A DNA stretch of 64,000 nt, taken from JAAELZ01 sp965209105. Its GTDB lineage: Bacteria; Pseudomonadota; Gammaproteobacteria; Arenicellales; Poriferihabitantaceae. Position numbers and translations under genes: made by a program. The first letter of the stretch is position 1. Each line of letters opens with the position of its first letter. Below are positions 27,299 to 36,613 of the stretch, piece after piece. The stretch covers positions 41,281-105,280 of the forward strand of contig CBDBQB010000030.1 of NCBI GenBank assembly GCA_965209105.1, read 5' to 3'. Below the pieces are notes generated by a model. That model had not been told where the DNA came from, did no database searches, and was given only the letters and a program-made list of their open reading frames with translations.

Positions 27299-28135
27299 AT
27301 GATTCAATTTACTAAAATGCACGGTCTGGGAAACGACTTCATGGTGGTCGATGGAATTTCTCAGCATATTGATGTGTCTGAATTGAACCTCGCACGCTTG
27401 GCTGATCGCAAACTTGGAATAGGCTTTGATCAACTTTTACTGATTGAGTCACCGAGCGAGAAAGAAAATTTATTCAAATATCGAATATTTAACGCCGATG
27501 GCTCGGAAGTGGGTCAGTGCGGCAATGGTGCTCGCTGCATTGCTAAATTTGTAAGAGACCAAAACCTAACTACCCTCGATGAATTTTGGGTTGAAACGAA
27601 TAGCGGAAGAATCATGCTTAGCGTAATGGAGGATGAACAAGTCCGCGTGAATATGGGTGTACCGCGATTTGAGCCGGAATATATCCCTTTAGAAGTCGAT
27701 CAGCGCCAAGCCCAATATGCGCTGAAATATAACAATGAGTCCATGCAGTTTTCTGCGCTTGAAATTGGCAACCCCCACGCGGTTTTTGAAGTGGAGTCTA
27801 TCGATTTAGCGCCGGTGCACGAATTGGGTGCGGCTTTGCAGACCAACCCCCTTTTCCCGGAACGGGTCAATGCTGGATTTTATGAACGTTTAAGCGACGA
27901 TGAAATTAACTTAAGGGTGTATGAGCGAGGGGTTGGGGAAACCCAGGCATGTGGTAGCGGCGCTTGTGCGGCAGTGGTTGCGGGCGTTTGTTTGGAGACG
28001 CTTTCATCCACTACGCGCGTTAATCTTTTAGGCGGTAGTTTATTGATAGAGTATGCCGGCTTGGGTGAAGCAGTTTTTTTGACGGGCCCAGCAACAACGG
28101 TATATCGTGGTAAGCTTGAGTTAGATCTTGTATAA
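27299..28135 (+). CDS. dapF: Diaminopimelate epimerase DapF
   Basis: Converts LL- to meso-diaminopimelate for lysine and peptidoglycan. Catalytic cysteines occur in CGNGARC (about 74-80) and ACGSGAC (about 216-222). The start at ATG 27299 gives MIQFTKMHGLGNDF, the family N terminus, and 278 aa; the upstream in-frame start adds nothing conserved. It is the first gene of the widely conserved dapF-DUF484-xerC block. Confidence 0.97.
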   Translation: MIQFTKMHGLGNDFMVVDGISQHIDVSELNLARLADRKLGIGFDQLLLIESPSEKENLFKYRIFNADGSEVGQCGNGARCIAKFVRDQNLTTLDEFWVETNSGRIMLSVMEDEQVRVNMGVPRFEPEYIPLEVDQRQAQYALKYNNESMQFSALEIGNPHAVFEVESIDLAPVHELGAALQTNPLFPERVNAGFYERLSDDEINLRVYERGVGETQACGSGACAAVVAGVCLETLSSTTRVNLLGGSLLIEYAGLGEAVFLTGPATTVYRGKLELDLV

Positions 28136-28205
28136 GCCAGATTGGCAATGAAATCATCGCCTAATCTATTCCTTAAAAAGTACCTATTCCTCCATTAGAG
28201 CGGCA

Positions 28206-28865
28206 ATGGCGAGCAAAATAAAAAAACAAAATAGCAACGAATTTGGCGAAGCTGAAATCGACGCGTGGTTGAGTACGCATCCGGAATTCTTTAAACGCTA
28301 TCCCGACAGATTGGCCACCATGGAGTTGCCCGATGATACGGGGACAGCGGTTTCCTTGCACCAGTATCAGGTGAGGGTTTTACGCGAGGATACGCGACAA
28401 CTCAAACATAAGCTTAATGCACTGCTTAAAAACGTTAAGACCAATCATAAAATCCATTCGGATTTGCTAGCCTTGGCGGGTACGCTCATCGAGCTGGCCA
28501 GAGCAGGCAAAGATTTGAACGCCTCTCTCACTGCGGTTAAAAAGTATTTTGCGCTGGCAGATATAAAATTGCTGACTAAAAAAGACACACCCGACGCGCT
28601 TAAGCAGCTTAAAAAAGAGTTGGGACAACAAGCCTGTTTATGTGTCAATGCTGCCGATACAAACTTGCTTGAGCTTATCTTCGGCAAAGCCGAAAAAACC
28701 GTGCTTTCGCTCGCGGCAGTACCCATTAAAAAGGCTAAGCGCTGTACGGGCTATCTCGTCTTAGGCTCGGACGATGGGCAGCGATTCAAACCGGGAATGG
28801 GGGGTGAATTCCTGACGTTGCTGGCGCGACTAGTATCGGCTGTTCAAGACTCGGCAAACGGTTGA
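28206..28865 (+). CDS. DUF484 family protein
   Basis: A 219-aa protein recognised by the N-terminal WLSTHPEFFKRYPD block, a coiled-coil middle (about 55-85) and a GAF-like C-terminal half ending in FKPGMGGEFLTLLARLVSA. It lies between dapF and xerC as in other gammaproteobacteria. Biochemical function is unknown. It has no signal peptide. Confidence 0.9.
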   Translation: MASKIKKQNSNEFGEAEIDAWLSTHPEFFKRYPDRLATMELPDDTGTAVSLHQYQVRVLREDTRQLKHKLNALLKNVKTNHKIHSDLLALAGTLIELARAGKDLNASLTAVKKYFALADIKLLTKKDTPDALKQLKKELGQQACLCVNAADTNLLELIFGKAEKTVLSLAAVPIKKAKRCTGYLVLGSDDGQRFKPGMGGEFLTLLARLVSAVQDSANG

Positions 28866-28923
28866 TTTCGGTTGCGCTAAAACGCGTCTATCTTCACTAT
28901 CGGCAACCCTAAATTAGCGCGAG

Positions 28924-29829
28924 ATGTCACAAACGATTGATTTTGAAAAGTCCTTGGTGGCCTATTTTTTATCGCTGAATCGGGCGCAGCAGCTTTCCTC
29001 AAATACGATTGATGCTTATCGTAGTGATCTCAATAAATTGGGCGTATTTCTAAATCAGCAAGGCCTCGAGAATTGTTTAGAGCTTACGCCCGTCAGGGCC
29101 TTGCAATTTCCGGCGCGCCTGCATGCTAAGGGTCTCGGGGGGAAAAGTATCGCCCGAGCGCTATCCGCAGCCAGACATTTTTATCAATATTTGATTGAAA
29201 CAGGGCTGGCTAAGCTCAATCCTTTTGCGGGTGTTCGCGCGCCCAAAGCGCAAAAAAAGTTACCCAATACCTTGAACGTAGATGAAATTGAGCAACTGCT
29301 GGCTTGCATGACCGGCAGTAATCTGGCGATTCGTGATCGGGCCATTGTCGAACTGATATATTCAGCTGGAATGCGGGTGTCTGAGTTGATTGGCGTCGAT
29401 GAACGCACTTTTGCCCGTTCTAGCAACATGATGAACGTGTTGGGGAAAGGTAATAAACAACGTATGGTGCCTGTTGGCCGCAAGGCCAAAGGCGCAGTTT
29501 TAGATTGGCTCGCAGTTCGAACCCGCTTGGCAAATGAGAATGAATCCGCCTTGTTTGTGAGTCAGCGCGGTAATCGAATTTCAAGTCGAACGGTTCAATC
29601 GCGCTTGGACTATTGGGCCAGACACAGTGGCTTGGATAGAAAGCTACACCCCCATATGTTGCGCCACTCTTTTGCAAGCCATATTCTAGAATCTAGCGGT
29701 GATCTGCGTGCGGTTCAAGAGTTGTTGGGACATGCAAGCATTTCCACCACGCAAATCTACACCCATCTTGATTTTCAGCACCTTGCTGAAGTCTACGATA
29801 AAGCCCATCCCAGAGCGCGAAAGCGCTAA
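28924..29829 (+). CDS. xerC: Tyrosine recombinase XerC
   Basis: Site-specific recombinase that, with XerD, resolves chromosome dimers at dif. The catalytic set is complete: Arg151 (AGMRVSEL), Lys175 (LGKGNKQR), His244 and Arg247 (HPHMLRHSFA), His270 (LGHASI) and nucleophile Tyr279 (TQIYTHL). The N-terminal SAM-like core-binding domain covers 1-100. The 301-aa length and the dapF-DUF484 context identify XerC rather than an integron or phage integrase. Confidence 0.97.
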   Translation: MSQTIDFEKSLVAYFLSLNRAQQLSSNTIDAYRSDLNKLGVFLNQQGLENCLELTPVRALQFPARLHAKGLGGKSIARALSAARHFYQYLIETGLAKLNPFAGVRAPKAQKKLPNTLNVDEIEQLLACMTGSNLAIRDRAIVELIYSAGMRVSELIGVDERTFARSSNMMNVLGKGNKQRMVPVGRKAKGAVLDWLAVRTRLANENESALFVSQRGNRISSRTVQSRLDYWARHSGLDRKLHPHMLRHSFASHILESSGDLRAVQELLGHASISTTQIYTHLDFQHLAEVYDKAHPRARKR

Positions 29830-29838
29830 ATTAGCCTG

Positions 29839-31059
29839 ATGAGAAAGCTCGGCCTCGGGATTGGAATGTTGATCATTGCTGTGACAATGTTGTTACTGTT
29901 TGGGCATGCCAGCGTGTTGCGCTACCCCAGTCTGAGCCTTGATCCCAAGCCTCGACCCAACTCGATTGCTTTGGCACTTAATGGTCACATTACCGCGCGT
30001 GGTGCTTATGTCAAACAGGCGGAAACACAGCTATTCCGTGCCTACTCGCCGGCGGTTTCTTTACGACTGAACGTGCGTTCCGATCAAGCATTCCTACAGC
30101 TGGCGGTTGAAAACATACATCCGCAAGCGACACTGAAATATAGCGGAGTGTCGGGAAAGCTGGTTGAGCAACGCGATGGCTTGTTGCGCCGGCTGGAATT
30201 TCGCGACCTGACTGAAGGTCAGACCATCCAATTGGATTGGGTATTTCCGAAAAAGCCGCATTACCGCTTTGCTGCGATGGGTGACACGGGTGGGGGCAGT
30301 GAACTTGAATGGGGGTTGATACGCGCGCATCAACTGGGTGCTGATTTTGTCTTACATTTGGGTGATGCTTATTATGTGTCATCGGAGGTAGGTCAAGTTG
30401 GGACGCGGATGAACGCGTCCAAAATCCCTGTGTATACTGCCAATGGCAACCACGACTTTAGAGGGCCCAATGGCAATTCTGTAGAGACCTTTTTAAAAAA
30501 TATCGGGCCCTTGAACGCGCGTTTTAATTTGCTCGGGCATTGCTTTATTAATTTGGATACGGGCGCTTATATGTTTCCACCCCATCAAGGACAACGCGCG
30601 AAGTATTTAGCGGCGAGTATCGTTGATGCCGAAGCGTGTAACGACACGATTGTTTTTACGCATAAGCCGCTGATTGCGGAAATACCCAAAGACGATAGGC
30701 TGGGTTTGTCGCATAGCTTAAATGGCTACGACGCGAAACCCCTATTGCAATTGTTGGGAAATCTCAAACAAGTAACCATCATCGCCGGACATATTCACGC
30801 TGATTTTGAATTTGAAGAAACAGGGATTAAAACTTATGTGACAGGAAGCGGTTTGGCGCAGTCTGATTTGGTCGAAGCCAAGCCACGCGCGCAAATATTG
30901 TTGGGAGAGCTATACCCCAACCGTTTACTTGAAACCTCGTGGGCAGCTAACAATATGCCGATGGCGTTTCATTGTTCAAACAAGATTTATCAAGCTTTAC
31001 AGCGTGACGACAAAGCTAAAGCAAGGGAAATGAAGCAAGCCTGCCGATCCTCACCATGA
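29839..31059 (+). CDS. Membrane-anchored calcineurin-like metallophosphoesterase
   Basis: A 406-aa protein with an N-terminal hydrophobic segment (about 7-24) as signal or anchor, a small beta domain (about 45-130), then a metallophosphoesterase domain. The metal motifs are GDTGGG (about 148-153, in place of GDxH), LHLGDAYY (about 172-179), GNHD (about 201-204), FTHKPL and AGHIHADFE (about 318-326). The substrate may be a phosphate ester in the periplasm but is not predictable. It is 9 bp from xerC and probably co-transcribed. Its 3' end abuts an IS110 remnant. Confidence 0.87.
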   Translation: MRKLGLGIGMLIIAVTMLLLFGHASVLRYPSLSLDPKPRPNSIALALNGHITARGAYVKQAETQLFRAYSPAVSLRLNVRSDQAFLQLAVENIHPQATLKYSGVSGKLVEQRDGLLRRLEFRDLTEGQTIQLDWVFPKKPHYRFAAMGDTGGGSELEWGLIRAHQLGADFVLHLGDAYYVSSEVGQVGTRMNASKIPVYTANGNHDFRGPNGNSVETFLKNIGPLNARFNLLGHCFINLDTGAYMFPPHQGQRAKYLAASIVDAEACNDTIVFTHKPLIAEIPKDDRLGLSHSLNGYDAKPLLQLLGNLKQVTIIAGHIHADFEFEETGIKTYVTGSGLAQSDLVEAKPRAQILLGELYPNRLLETSWAANNMPMAFHCSNKIYQALQRDDKAKAREMKQACRSSP

Positions 31060-31099
31060 GGTGAACGCAATTTATAAAAGTTTGTTTCTTCTGCTAGCA

Positions 31100-31463
31100 G
31101 AGGCCAGCCAAAACGAGTCTTACTGGGCCGCTTGATGCATTTCAACGGATTTGATGATTTCTTTCTTAGCGGTATCGACATCGCTCTAGCGTCATTTTTG
31201 TTGGTCTTGACGTAGGGGCGGACATAAGCAGGATGGATAAGCTTAACGCTATGCCCTTGAGCTGAAAATACTCGTGCCCAGTAGTTCGACGTGGCGCAGG
31301 CTTCCAAAATAACTTCGCAAGGTTTTTGGTTGGCCATCAGTATGGTTAACTTAGCGCGCTTTACGGTTTTGTTGGAGATTACTTTTCCTGCTGCATTAGT
31401 GGCACAAACTTGAAAGATGTTTTTTGCTAGGTCAATACCAATTCGGGTAATATCTTGTTTCAT
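31100..31463 (-). pseudogene. IS110-family transposase remnant
   Basis: The first about 105 codons from ATG 31463 encode the DEDD/RuvC-like N terminus of an IS110 transposase (IGIDLAKNIFQVCATN, then VKTNKNDAR). Just after NDAR the frame breaks: the continuation DVDTAKKEIIKSVEMHQAAQ is in another frame and then stops. The C-terminal Tnp_20 serine domain is missing. The remnant abuts the metallophosphoesterase stop. It is not functional on its own. Confidence 0.8.
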
Positions 31464-31644
31464 GAACTCGCTCCTCTGATTGAATGTTGATAAACGCCTA
31501 ATCATGGCACATTGCGATGCCGATAACGGAGCGGGTTCATCCCATCAGCCAGCTTGATATCTTATTTTATTTTATGATTGATGATTGTAAAAGCGCGATA
31601 AGATCTGAGCCTCTCTTCTCCTTCCTTCATGATTGCTGAAGGCA

Positions 31645-31672
31645 TAAAAAAAGCCCGCCGAAGCGAGCTTTT
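31645..31672 (-). terminator. Terminator of the SCP2-like gene
   Basis: On the minus strand, AAGCTCGC-TTCG-GCGGGCTT followed by TTTTT, about 20 bp after the stop codon at 31692. A stable tetraloop hairpin with T-run. Confidence 0.8.
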
Positions 31673-31691
31673 GGGTGTGCACTATTAAAAC

Positions 31692-32201
31692 CTACTTAGG
31701 ACAAACCGCTGTATCAGCTTCAACCGAACCAGTGAGCATTAAGAACGCGCCGAATGGACCCATGTTACTCATGGCTTCCATTTTAGGGCCTGTAAATATG
31801 AGACGTCGGAGTGTCATCGCTTTCATCGCGCCGTCTTTACCTGAGCCCATGCGTTCCCAGTTCTTGGTTTTAGCAGACATAACATAATCAACTTTCTTGT
31901 TCATGTCTGTCGTCTTCACTGCGCCGCCATAAGTACACATTGCTTTGCCGTCTTGATTTGAAATTTGTAGCTCAACGGTTGGTGCGTCGCTACAATCTCG
32001 GCGGTAAACCTGCATTACTTTATAACCTTTGCCGCCATCATTGGCGACCCATTCGCCAAGTTCGTCCGTTAAGGTGGCGTTGGCATTCCACGCGTCACAC
32101 GCGGCGGGGCCCCAATCGGCTGACATCATTGGGGTGGCAGCGTGTGCGGCACTCATCAGGCCGAGCAGGCCTGCGAAGCTTAGTGATAATAATTTCTTCA
32201 T
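31692..32201 (-). CDS. Secreted SCP2-like sterol/lipid-binding protein
   Basis: A 169-aa protein with a clear signal peptide (MKKLLSLS...AHA, cleavage near 22). The C-terminal half resembles an SCP2 sterol-transfer domain: a strand with WERMGSGKDGAMKAMTLRRLIFTGPKMEA, then a helix with MGPFGAFLMLTG. Four cysteines (about 36, 70, 88 and 167) suggest disulfides in the periplasm. It is monocistronic with its own terminator. Binding of a lipid ligand is inferred from the family only. Confidence 0.75.
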   Translation of the reverse strand: MKKLLSLSFAGLLGLMSAAHAATPMMSADWGPAACDAWNANATLTDELGEWVANDGGKGYKVMQVYRRDCSDAPTVELQISNQDGKAMCTYGGAVKTTDMNKKVDYVMSAKTKNWERMGSGKDGAMKAMTLRRLIFTGPKMEAMSNMGPFGAFLMLTGSVEADTAVCPK

Positions 32202-32391
32202 TTTCTCTTTTCCTACGTTGTTATTAAATTAGCAAACAGATTGAGTGGATTGGCTAATGGGGTGTATGTTCGCCAAGCATAGCAAAGATACCTAAGAAGC
32301 CACCTTAACGTAAATTAGTCTAGTGCGCGTAAAAAATAATTTATAGGGCAATATGCTTGGCTAGCAGACGGTTAAACCTCCGATCGATGGT

Positions 32392-33291
32392 TTAGCTTTT
32401 TGATTTTTCTGATTCTGAGATCACAAAATCCCAAAATGCTTGGGCAGTTGCGGAGAGTTGCTTGCCGCTTCGATGACCCATATGCCACTGCTTGATGATC
32501 GGGAAATGCTCGACGTCAAGCGTGATCAGACGATTCGCCTTGAGTTCCAGGTCGACCGTATGAAAGGAGACCAGCGCTAAGCCCAAGCCTGCTTCGACGG
32601 CTTGTTTAATCGATTCGTTCCCAGATAACTGGGTACTGATATTTGGCTTGATGGAGTATTTCGCGAACACTTCTTCCATTGCCGCACGTGTGCCTGAGCC
32701 GGGTTCTCTAAGGACAAATGTTTCGTCCGATAATTGCGAGATTGGAACCTTAGATTTATCCGCTAAGGGGTGGTGCGGATTGGCGATGATAACCAATGGG
32801 TTATCCATAAATGCAGTGGAGACTAAATCCGCACTGCTTGGGGGGCGCCCCATTAAGACTAAATCAGGTTCATTGCTTACAAGGCGTTTAAGTAAGTCGT
32901 GTCGGTTGGTGACATCAAGGCTAATCTGAACGGTGGGATAGGCCTGACCAAATCTCGAAATCAAGCGGGTCGCGAAATAGTTGACGGTTGAAGCAATACA
33001 GACCGACAAACGCCCACCGTCGATACCCTTTAGCTGCTCTAAATCGTTCTCAATCGATTTTAGTTTGGAAGTGATTGAGAGGGCATGCTCTAAAACCACG
33101 CTGCCTGCCTCGGTGAGGTATATTTTTTTGCCGATTTGCTCAAACAAGTCTAAGCCAACGGATTTTTCCAATTGTTTGATTTGCATAGAGACCGCGGGTT
33201 GAGTAAGGTGTAACTCTTCTGCTGCGCGTGTGTAACTCAGATGTTTTGCCACCGATGCGAATACTTGTAATTGGCGGATGGTGATGTGCAT
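32392..33291 (-). CDS. LysR-family regulator, CbbR-like
   Basis: A 299-aa LysR-type regulator. The N-terminal winged helix (3-62) contains LSYTRAAEELHLTQPAVSMQIKQLE, nearly the CbbR consensus, and the effector-binding domain covers about 90-290. The start was placed at ATG 33291, which yields MHITIRQLQVF as in CbbR proteins. CbbR activates Calvin-cycle operons. No RuBisCO gene is adjacent, but a phosphoribulokinase lies 10 kb away. YeiE-like regulators are the main alternative. Confidence 0.85.
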   Translation of the reverse strand: MHITIRQLQVFASVAKHLSYTRAAEELHLTQPAVSMQIKQLEKSVGLDLFEQIGKKIYLTEAGSVVLEHALSITSKLKSIENDLEQLKGIDGGRLSVCIASTVNYFATRLISRFGQAYPTVQISLDVTNRHDLLKRLVSNEPDLVLMGRPPSSADLVSTAFMDNPLVIIANPHHPLADKSKVPISQLSDETFVLREPGSGTRAAMEEVFAKYSIKPNISTQLSGNESIKQAVEAGLGLALVSFHTVDLELKANRLITLDVEHFPIIKQWHMGHRSGKQLSATAQAFWDFVISESEKSKS

Positions 33292-33426
33292 GGCGATTAT
33301 GAAGGCGAGAAAGTCGGTCAGTGGGCAAGGCATTGAACCATAAATAAAACCTTATGTAAACATGCTGTATATTTAGCTTTGCTCTATGATGATTTAAAAT
33401 CTATCCATCAGGCTTTGTGCTTAAGA

Positions 33427-33577
33427 GAGACCCCAGCATAACTACTGCGCTTGAAAATACGTCGTTAAAAGCTCGCTTAAAATGCGGGGCTACGAAGTGG
33501 CAGATACCTATAAACTGCGCTTTTTCGCTCACTTTTGCCTAGTCTTTTCTGCGCTCGCTACGTTATGCTGAGGTCTC
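33427..33577. mobile_element. MITE-like element, copy 1 (151 bp)
   Basis: Terminal inverted repeats GAGACCCCAGCATAAC and GTTATGCTGAGGTCTC bound a 151-bp non-coding element. It is flanked by perfect 5-bp duplications TAAGA (33422-33426 and 33578-33582). The whole sequence recurs in inverse orientation at 47004-47154 with about eight differences. It lies in the region upstream of the LysR gene, about 135 bp from its start codon. Confidence 0.9.
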
Positions 33578-33679
33578 TAAGAAACGTAAATTCCGGCGGC
33601 ACCCATGATCTAGGAGAAATTCAAAGATAAACGATTGAACTTGTGTTTGGCACGACTTTTTTCTAACCTCTTGACCATG

Positions 33680-33837
33680 GAGACCTCAGCATAACTACAG
33701 CACAAGACAAAACGCCTAATAGTTTCCAATCTTTTCGCCAAAATATCGCGCAATAGCTCGCTATTACACTGCATTTTGTCAAAAACCTTGAAAATATTAT
33801 CTCATTTCCCTTTGCACTTTAGTTATGCTGAGGTCTC
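33680..33837. mobile_element. MITE-like element, copy 3 (same ends, different interior)
   Basis: A 158-bp element with ends GAGACCTCAGCATAACTA and TAGTTATGCTGAGGTCTC, flanked by CATG on both sides. The interior differs from copies 1 and 2 but resembles that of the 11882-12040 element, including the small hairpin CAATAGCTCGCTATTAC. The right flank CATG contains the ATG of the next gene. The TIR supplies a GAGG sequence 5 nt before that ATG. Confidence 0.85.
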
Positions 33838-33838
33838 C

Positions 33839-34144
33839 ATGAAAAAAATTTATCTTGCTCGCGATACCTTAGAGGCTCAGTTGCTGGTGCACAGGCTAGA
33901 ACAAATACTTATTCCCGCTTGGATAGAAAACGCGCATCAGGCGGGTGGATTGGGCGAGCTAGCGGTTACCTATCCTGAGGTTTGGATTAAGCGCGCCACA
34001 GACGAAAAGCGGGCGCGAGCATTTATTGGCGAGTATGAAGCCAGCCGAAAAATAGAGGGTAAACCTCAGCTTTGCTCGCAGTGCGGTGAAACCAATCCCG
34101 CTAGTTTTGATTTGTGTTGGGCCTGCCAATCGGATTTGGCCTAG
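33839..34144 (+). CDS. DUF2007-type protein with C-terminal zinc ribbon
   Basis: A 101-aa protein. The N-terminal about 70 residues have the DUF2007 pattern (MKKIYLARDTLEAQLLVHRLE, then VWIKRATDEKRA). The tail has a zinc-ribbon CSQC-x12-CWAC (about 80-97). The start was put at ATG 33839 because homologues begin here; the longer frame runs back into the MITE. The ribosome-binding site appears to be the MITE end. Its TAG stop overlaps the GTG of mrcB. Function is unknown. Confidence 0.8.
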   Translation: MKKIYLARDTLEAQLLVHRLEQILIPAWIENAHQAGGLGELAVTYPEVWIKRATDEKRARAFIGEYEASRKIEGKPQLCSQCGETNPASFDLCWACQSDLA

Positions 34145-36609
34145 TGGTGCCGGCGCGTAAAAAGAAAGTGGCGAAACGTAGCTCGGTACGCAAAGTCGCG
34201 CGCAGGCGGGCGAGCCCGGGACGTAATAAGCGTCGCGCTAGCCAGCGACGTCAATCATCAAAGTCTCGCTCAAGCGCCTTAAAATATTTAAGCGCTGTGG
34301 TCGGATTGGGCTTGTTGCTGCTGCTCGCGTGGACGATACAACTGGATCATCGTGTAAAAACTGGTTTCGCGACGCCATTTAAACGCATTCCAGCGCATGT
34401 CTATGCGCGTCCCGACAGTATTCGCACAGGCGATCAGTATGTGGTCAGCGATTTAAAGGCACTGCTGTTGGCCAAAGGGTATCGACATGTCTCGGAGATC
34501 AAAAACCCTGGGGAGTTCGCCTATTCGGGGGGGGTGGTTGATATTTATCGCTTGGCCAGCCCTCACCAAGCTCAGGCGATTGCCGTGCGCCTTCGAATTA
34601 GCAATGGTCGCGTCGATTCCTTGATCGACCACGCCACCGCACAAGCCGTCGCGCAGCTAGAATTTACCAGTAAATTAATTGGGAATTTAATGACCGGCCC
34701 GATGGAGGACAGAATACTGCTTAAGTTGCACGAAGTGCCGGAATTTTTGCTCGATGCGCTGATCACCATGGAGGACCAGCGTTTTTCGGTGCACCACGGA
34801 GTCGACCCGATGGGCATAATGCGCGCGATGGTGCAAAACTTAAAAAGCGGTCGTGTGACACAGGGTGGAAGCACCTTAACCCAACAATTGGTTAAAAATT
34901 TGTACTTAGACGATTCGCGAACCCTAAAGCGCAAACTGAACGAGGCAGTGATGGCGCTATTGATCGAATGGCGCTATAGCAAAGCTGAAATACTCGAACG
35001 CTATTTGAATACCATTTTTCTCGGGCAATCCGGAAACCGCGCGATCCATGGTTTTGGTTTGGCCGCGCAGTTCTACTATGATCGGAAACTTCAAGACTTA
35101 AACCCATCACAAATTGCGCTACTGGTCGGGATGATCCCTGCGCCCTCGGCGTACAACCCCTTTCGTAACGCGGATCGTGCACGCAAGCGAAGGAACTTGG
35201 TATTAAAGACGCTATTTGAAAATGGTTATTTGAGTCGTGATGAAAGTATGCTCTATCAACAAGCTGGGTTGGGTGTGGTCAAACTTAAAAATAGCGGGGC
35301 GGCTCAATATGGTGCTTTTTCAGATTTGCTCAATCGTCAATTGGGCGAAAGCTTTGAGCGTGCCTACCTAGAAGCAGGGGGGGTGAATGTCTATTCTACG
35401 CTCGACGAGCGTGTTCAAAAAATGGCGCAATCTAATTTTCAAGTCGCGTTGAAGCGTCTTGAAGATAAACATGGGCTGGCACCGAACTCCCTGCAAGGCG
35501 CGATGATTATTCTTGATCCGGCCAGTGGAGAGATCATCAGCATGGTTGGGAGTCGTAAAGGCCGGTCGGGTGATTTTAATCGTGCACTGGACGCCCGCCG
35601 ACCGATTGGATCTTTGGTCAAGCCGATGGTGTACCTCACTGCACTGCTCAATCCAAATCGTTATGCATCCACCACAATGATTGATGATTCCCCTCTGAGC
35701 GTCGAGTTAGAAACAGGCGCACCGTGGGTGCCGAGCAATTATGATGAAAAATTTCATGGCGAGGTGAGCTTATATGACGCCTTGATACATTCCTACAATG
35801 TTCCTGCGGTAAAGGTTGGTTTAGACGTTGGCTTAGACGCGGTGGCAACAACGATGCATCGTTTAGGCATTGAAGAAGAAATCGACAAGTATCCCTCTAT
35901 GCTTCTGGGGTCGACCAATCTCAGCCTGTTCCAGGTCGCACAGATGTACCAGACGCTGGCCAACCAAGGCAGCCTGCAACCGCTCACCAGTTTAAGATTT
36001 GTGGCGGATAATCAGCATCAAATTCTTACGCGTCATCAATCAAAGGGCGAACAAATGGTCAATGCCAAGGCCGATTTTTTAGTACTAAGCCTGCTCGATG
36101 ATGTGGCTGAAATCGGTACCGCACGCGCGCTGAAATACTTACTACCGGGCATTCGTCTGGCGGGAAAAACAGGCACGACCAACGACTATCGTGATAGCTG
36201 GTTTGCGGGTTTTGGAGAGAATTACTTGGCCGTCGTGTGGCTAGGGAAAGACGACAATACCCCAACGGGCCTGACGGGCGCCAGCGGTGCACTTCGGGTT
36301 TGGGCGAAAGTGATGGAGGGGCTAGATTTGCATAGTTTAGATTTACAGCCGCCGGAAGGCGTCACCGCAGTGTCCATTGATTTAGATAACGGCGGCTTGG
36401 CGGCACACTGCACAAATGTCAGTGAAGAACGGTTCTTTATCGCCGGGTACGAGCCGTTGTCGAACCCGGACTGCCGGCCGATTGAGGATAAAGTTGGGGG
36501 CTGGTTGGAGAAATGGTTCGGCAGTTCGCAGTCTTCCCCTTCCATTTCGGTAGAAGATCTATCGCCGACGCCTGCTTATCCGGGTGGCGGGGGTGATTCG
36601 GATCGATAA
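34144..36609 (+). CDS. mrcB: Bifunctional penicillin-binding protein 1B
   Basis: A peptidoglycan glycosyltransferase/transpeptidase of 821 aa. It has a very basic cytoplasmic tail (RKKKVAKR...), one transmembrane helix (about 48-64), a UB2H-like segment (about 85-160) and a GT51 domain with catalytic Glu in EDQRFSVHHGVD (about 210). The transpeptidase has SLVK (490-493), SYN (SYNVPAVKVG) and KTGTT (about 674). I used GTG 34144, which overlaps the upstream stop; GTG 34147 is equally possible. The partner activator would be LpoB, not seen here. Confidence 0.94.
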   Translation: MVPARKKKVAKRSSVRKVARRRASPGRNKRRASQRRQSSKSRSSALKYLSAVVGLGLLLLLAWTIQLDHRVKTGFATPFKRIPAHVYARPDSIRTGDQYVVSDLKALLLAKGYRHVSEIKNPGEFAYSGGVVDIYRLASPHQAQAIAVRLRISNGRVDSLIDHATAQAVAQLEFTSKLIGNLMTGPMEDRILLKLHEVPEFLLDALITMEDQRFSVHHGVDPMGIMRAMVQNLKSGRVTQGGSTLTQQLVKNLYLDDSRTLKRKLNEAVMALLIEWRYSKAEILERYLNTIFLGQSGNRAIHGFGLAAQFYYDRKLQDLNPSQIALLVGMIPAPSAYNPFRNADRARKRRNLVLKTLFENGYLSRDESMLYQQAGLGVVKLKNSGAAQYGAFSDLLNRQLGESFERAYLEAGGVNVYSTLDERVQKMAQSNFQVALKRLEDKHGLAPNSLQGAMIILDPASGEIISMVGSRKGRSGDFNRALDARRPIGSLVKPMVYLTALLNPNRYASTTMIDDSPLSVELETGAPWVPSNYDEKFHGEVSLYDALIHSYNVPAVKVGLDVGLDAVATTMHRLGIEEEIDKYPSMLLGSTNLSLFQVAQMYQTLANQGSLQPLTSLRFVADNQHQILTRHQSKGEQMVNAKADFLVLSLLDDVAEIGTARALKYLLPGIRLAGKTGTTNDYRDSWFAGFGENYLAVVWLGKDDNTPTGLTGASGALRVWAKVMEGLDLHSLDLQPPEGVTAVSIDLDNGGLAAHCTNVSEERFFIAGYEPLSNPDCRPIEDKVGGWLEKWFGSSQSSPSISVEDLSPTPAYPGGGGDSDR

Positions 36610-36613
36610 GAAG

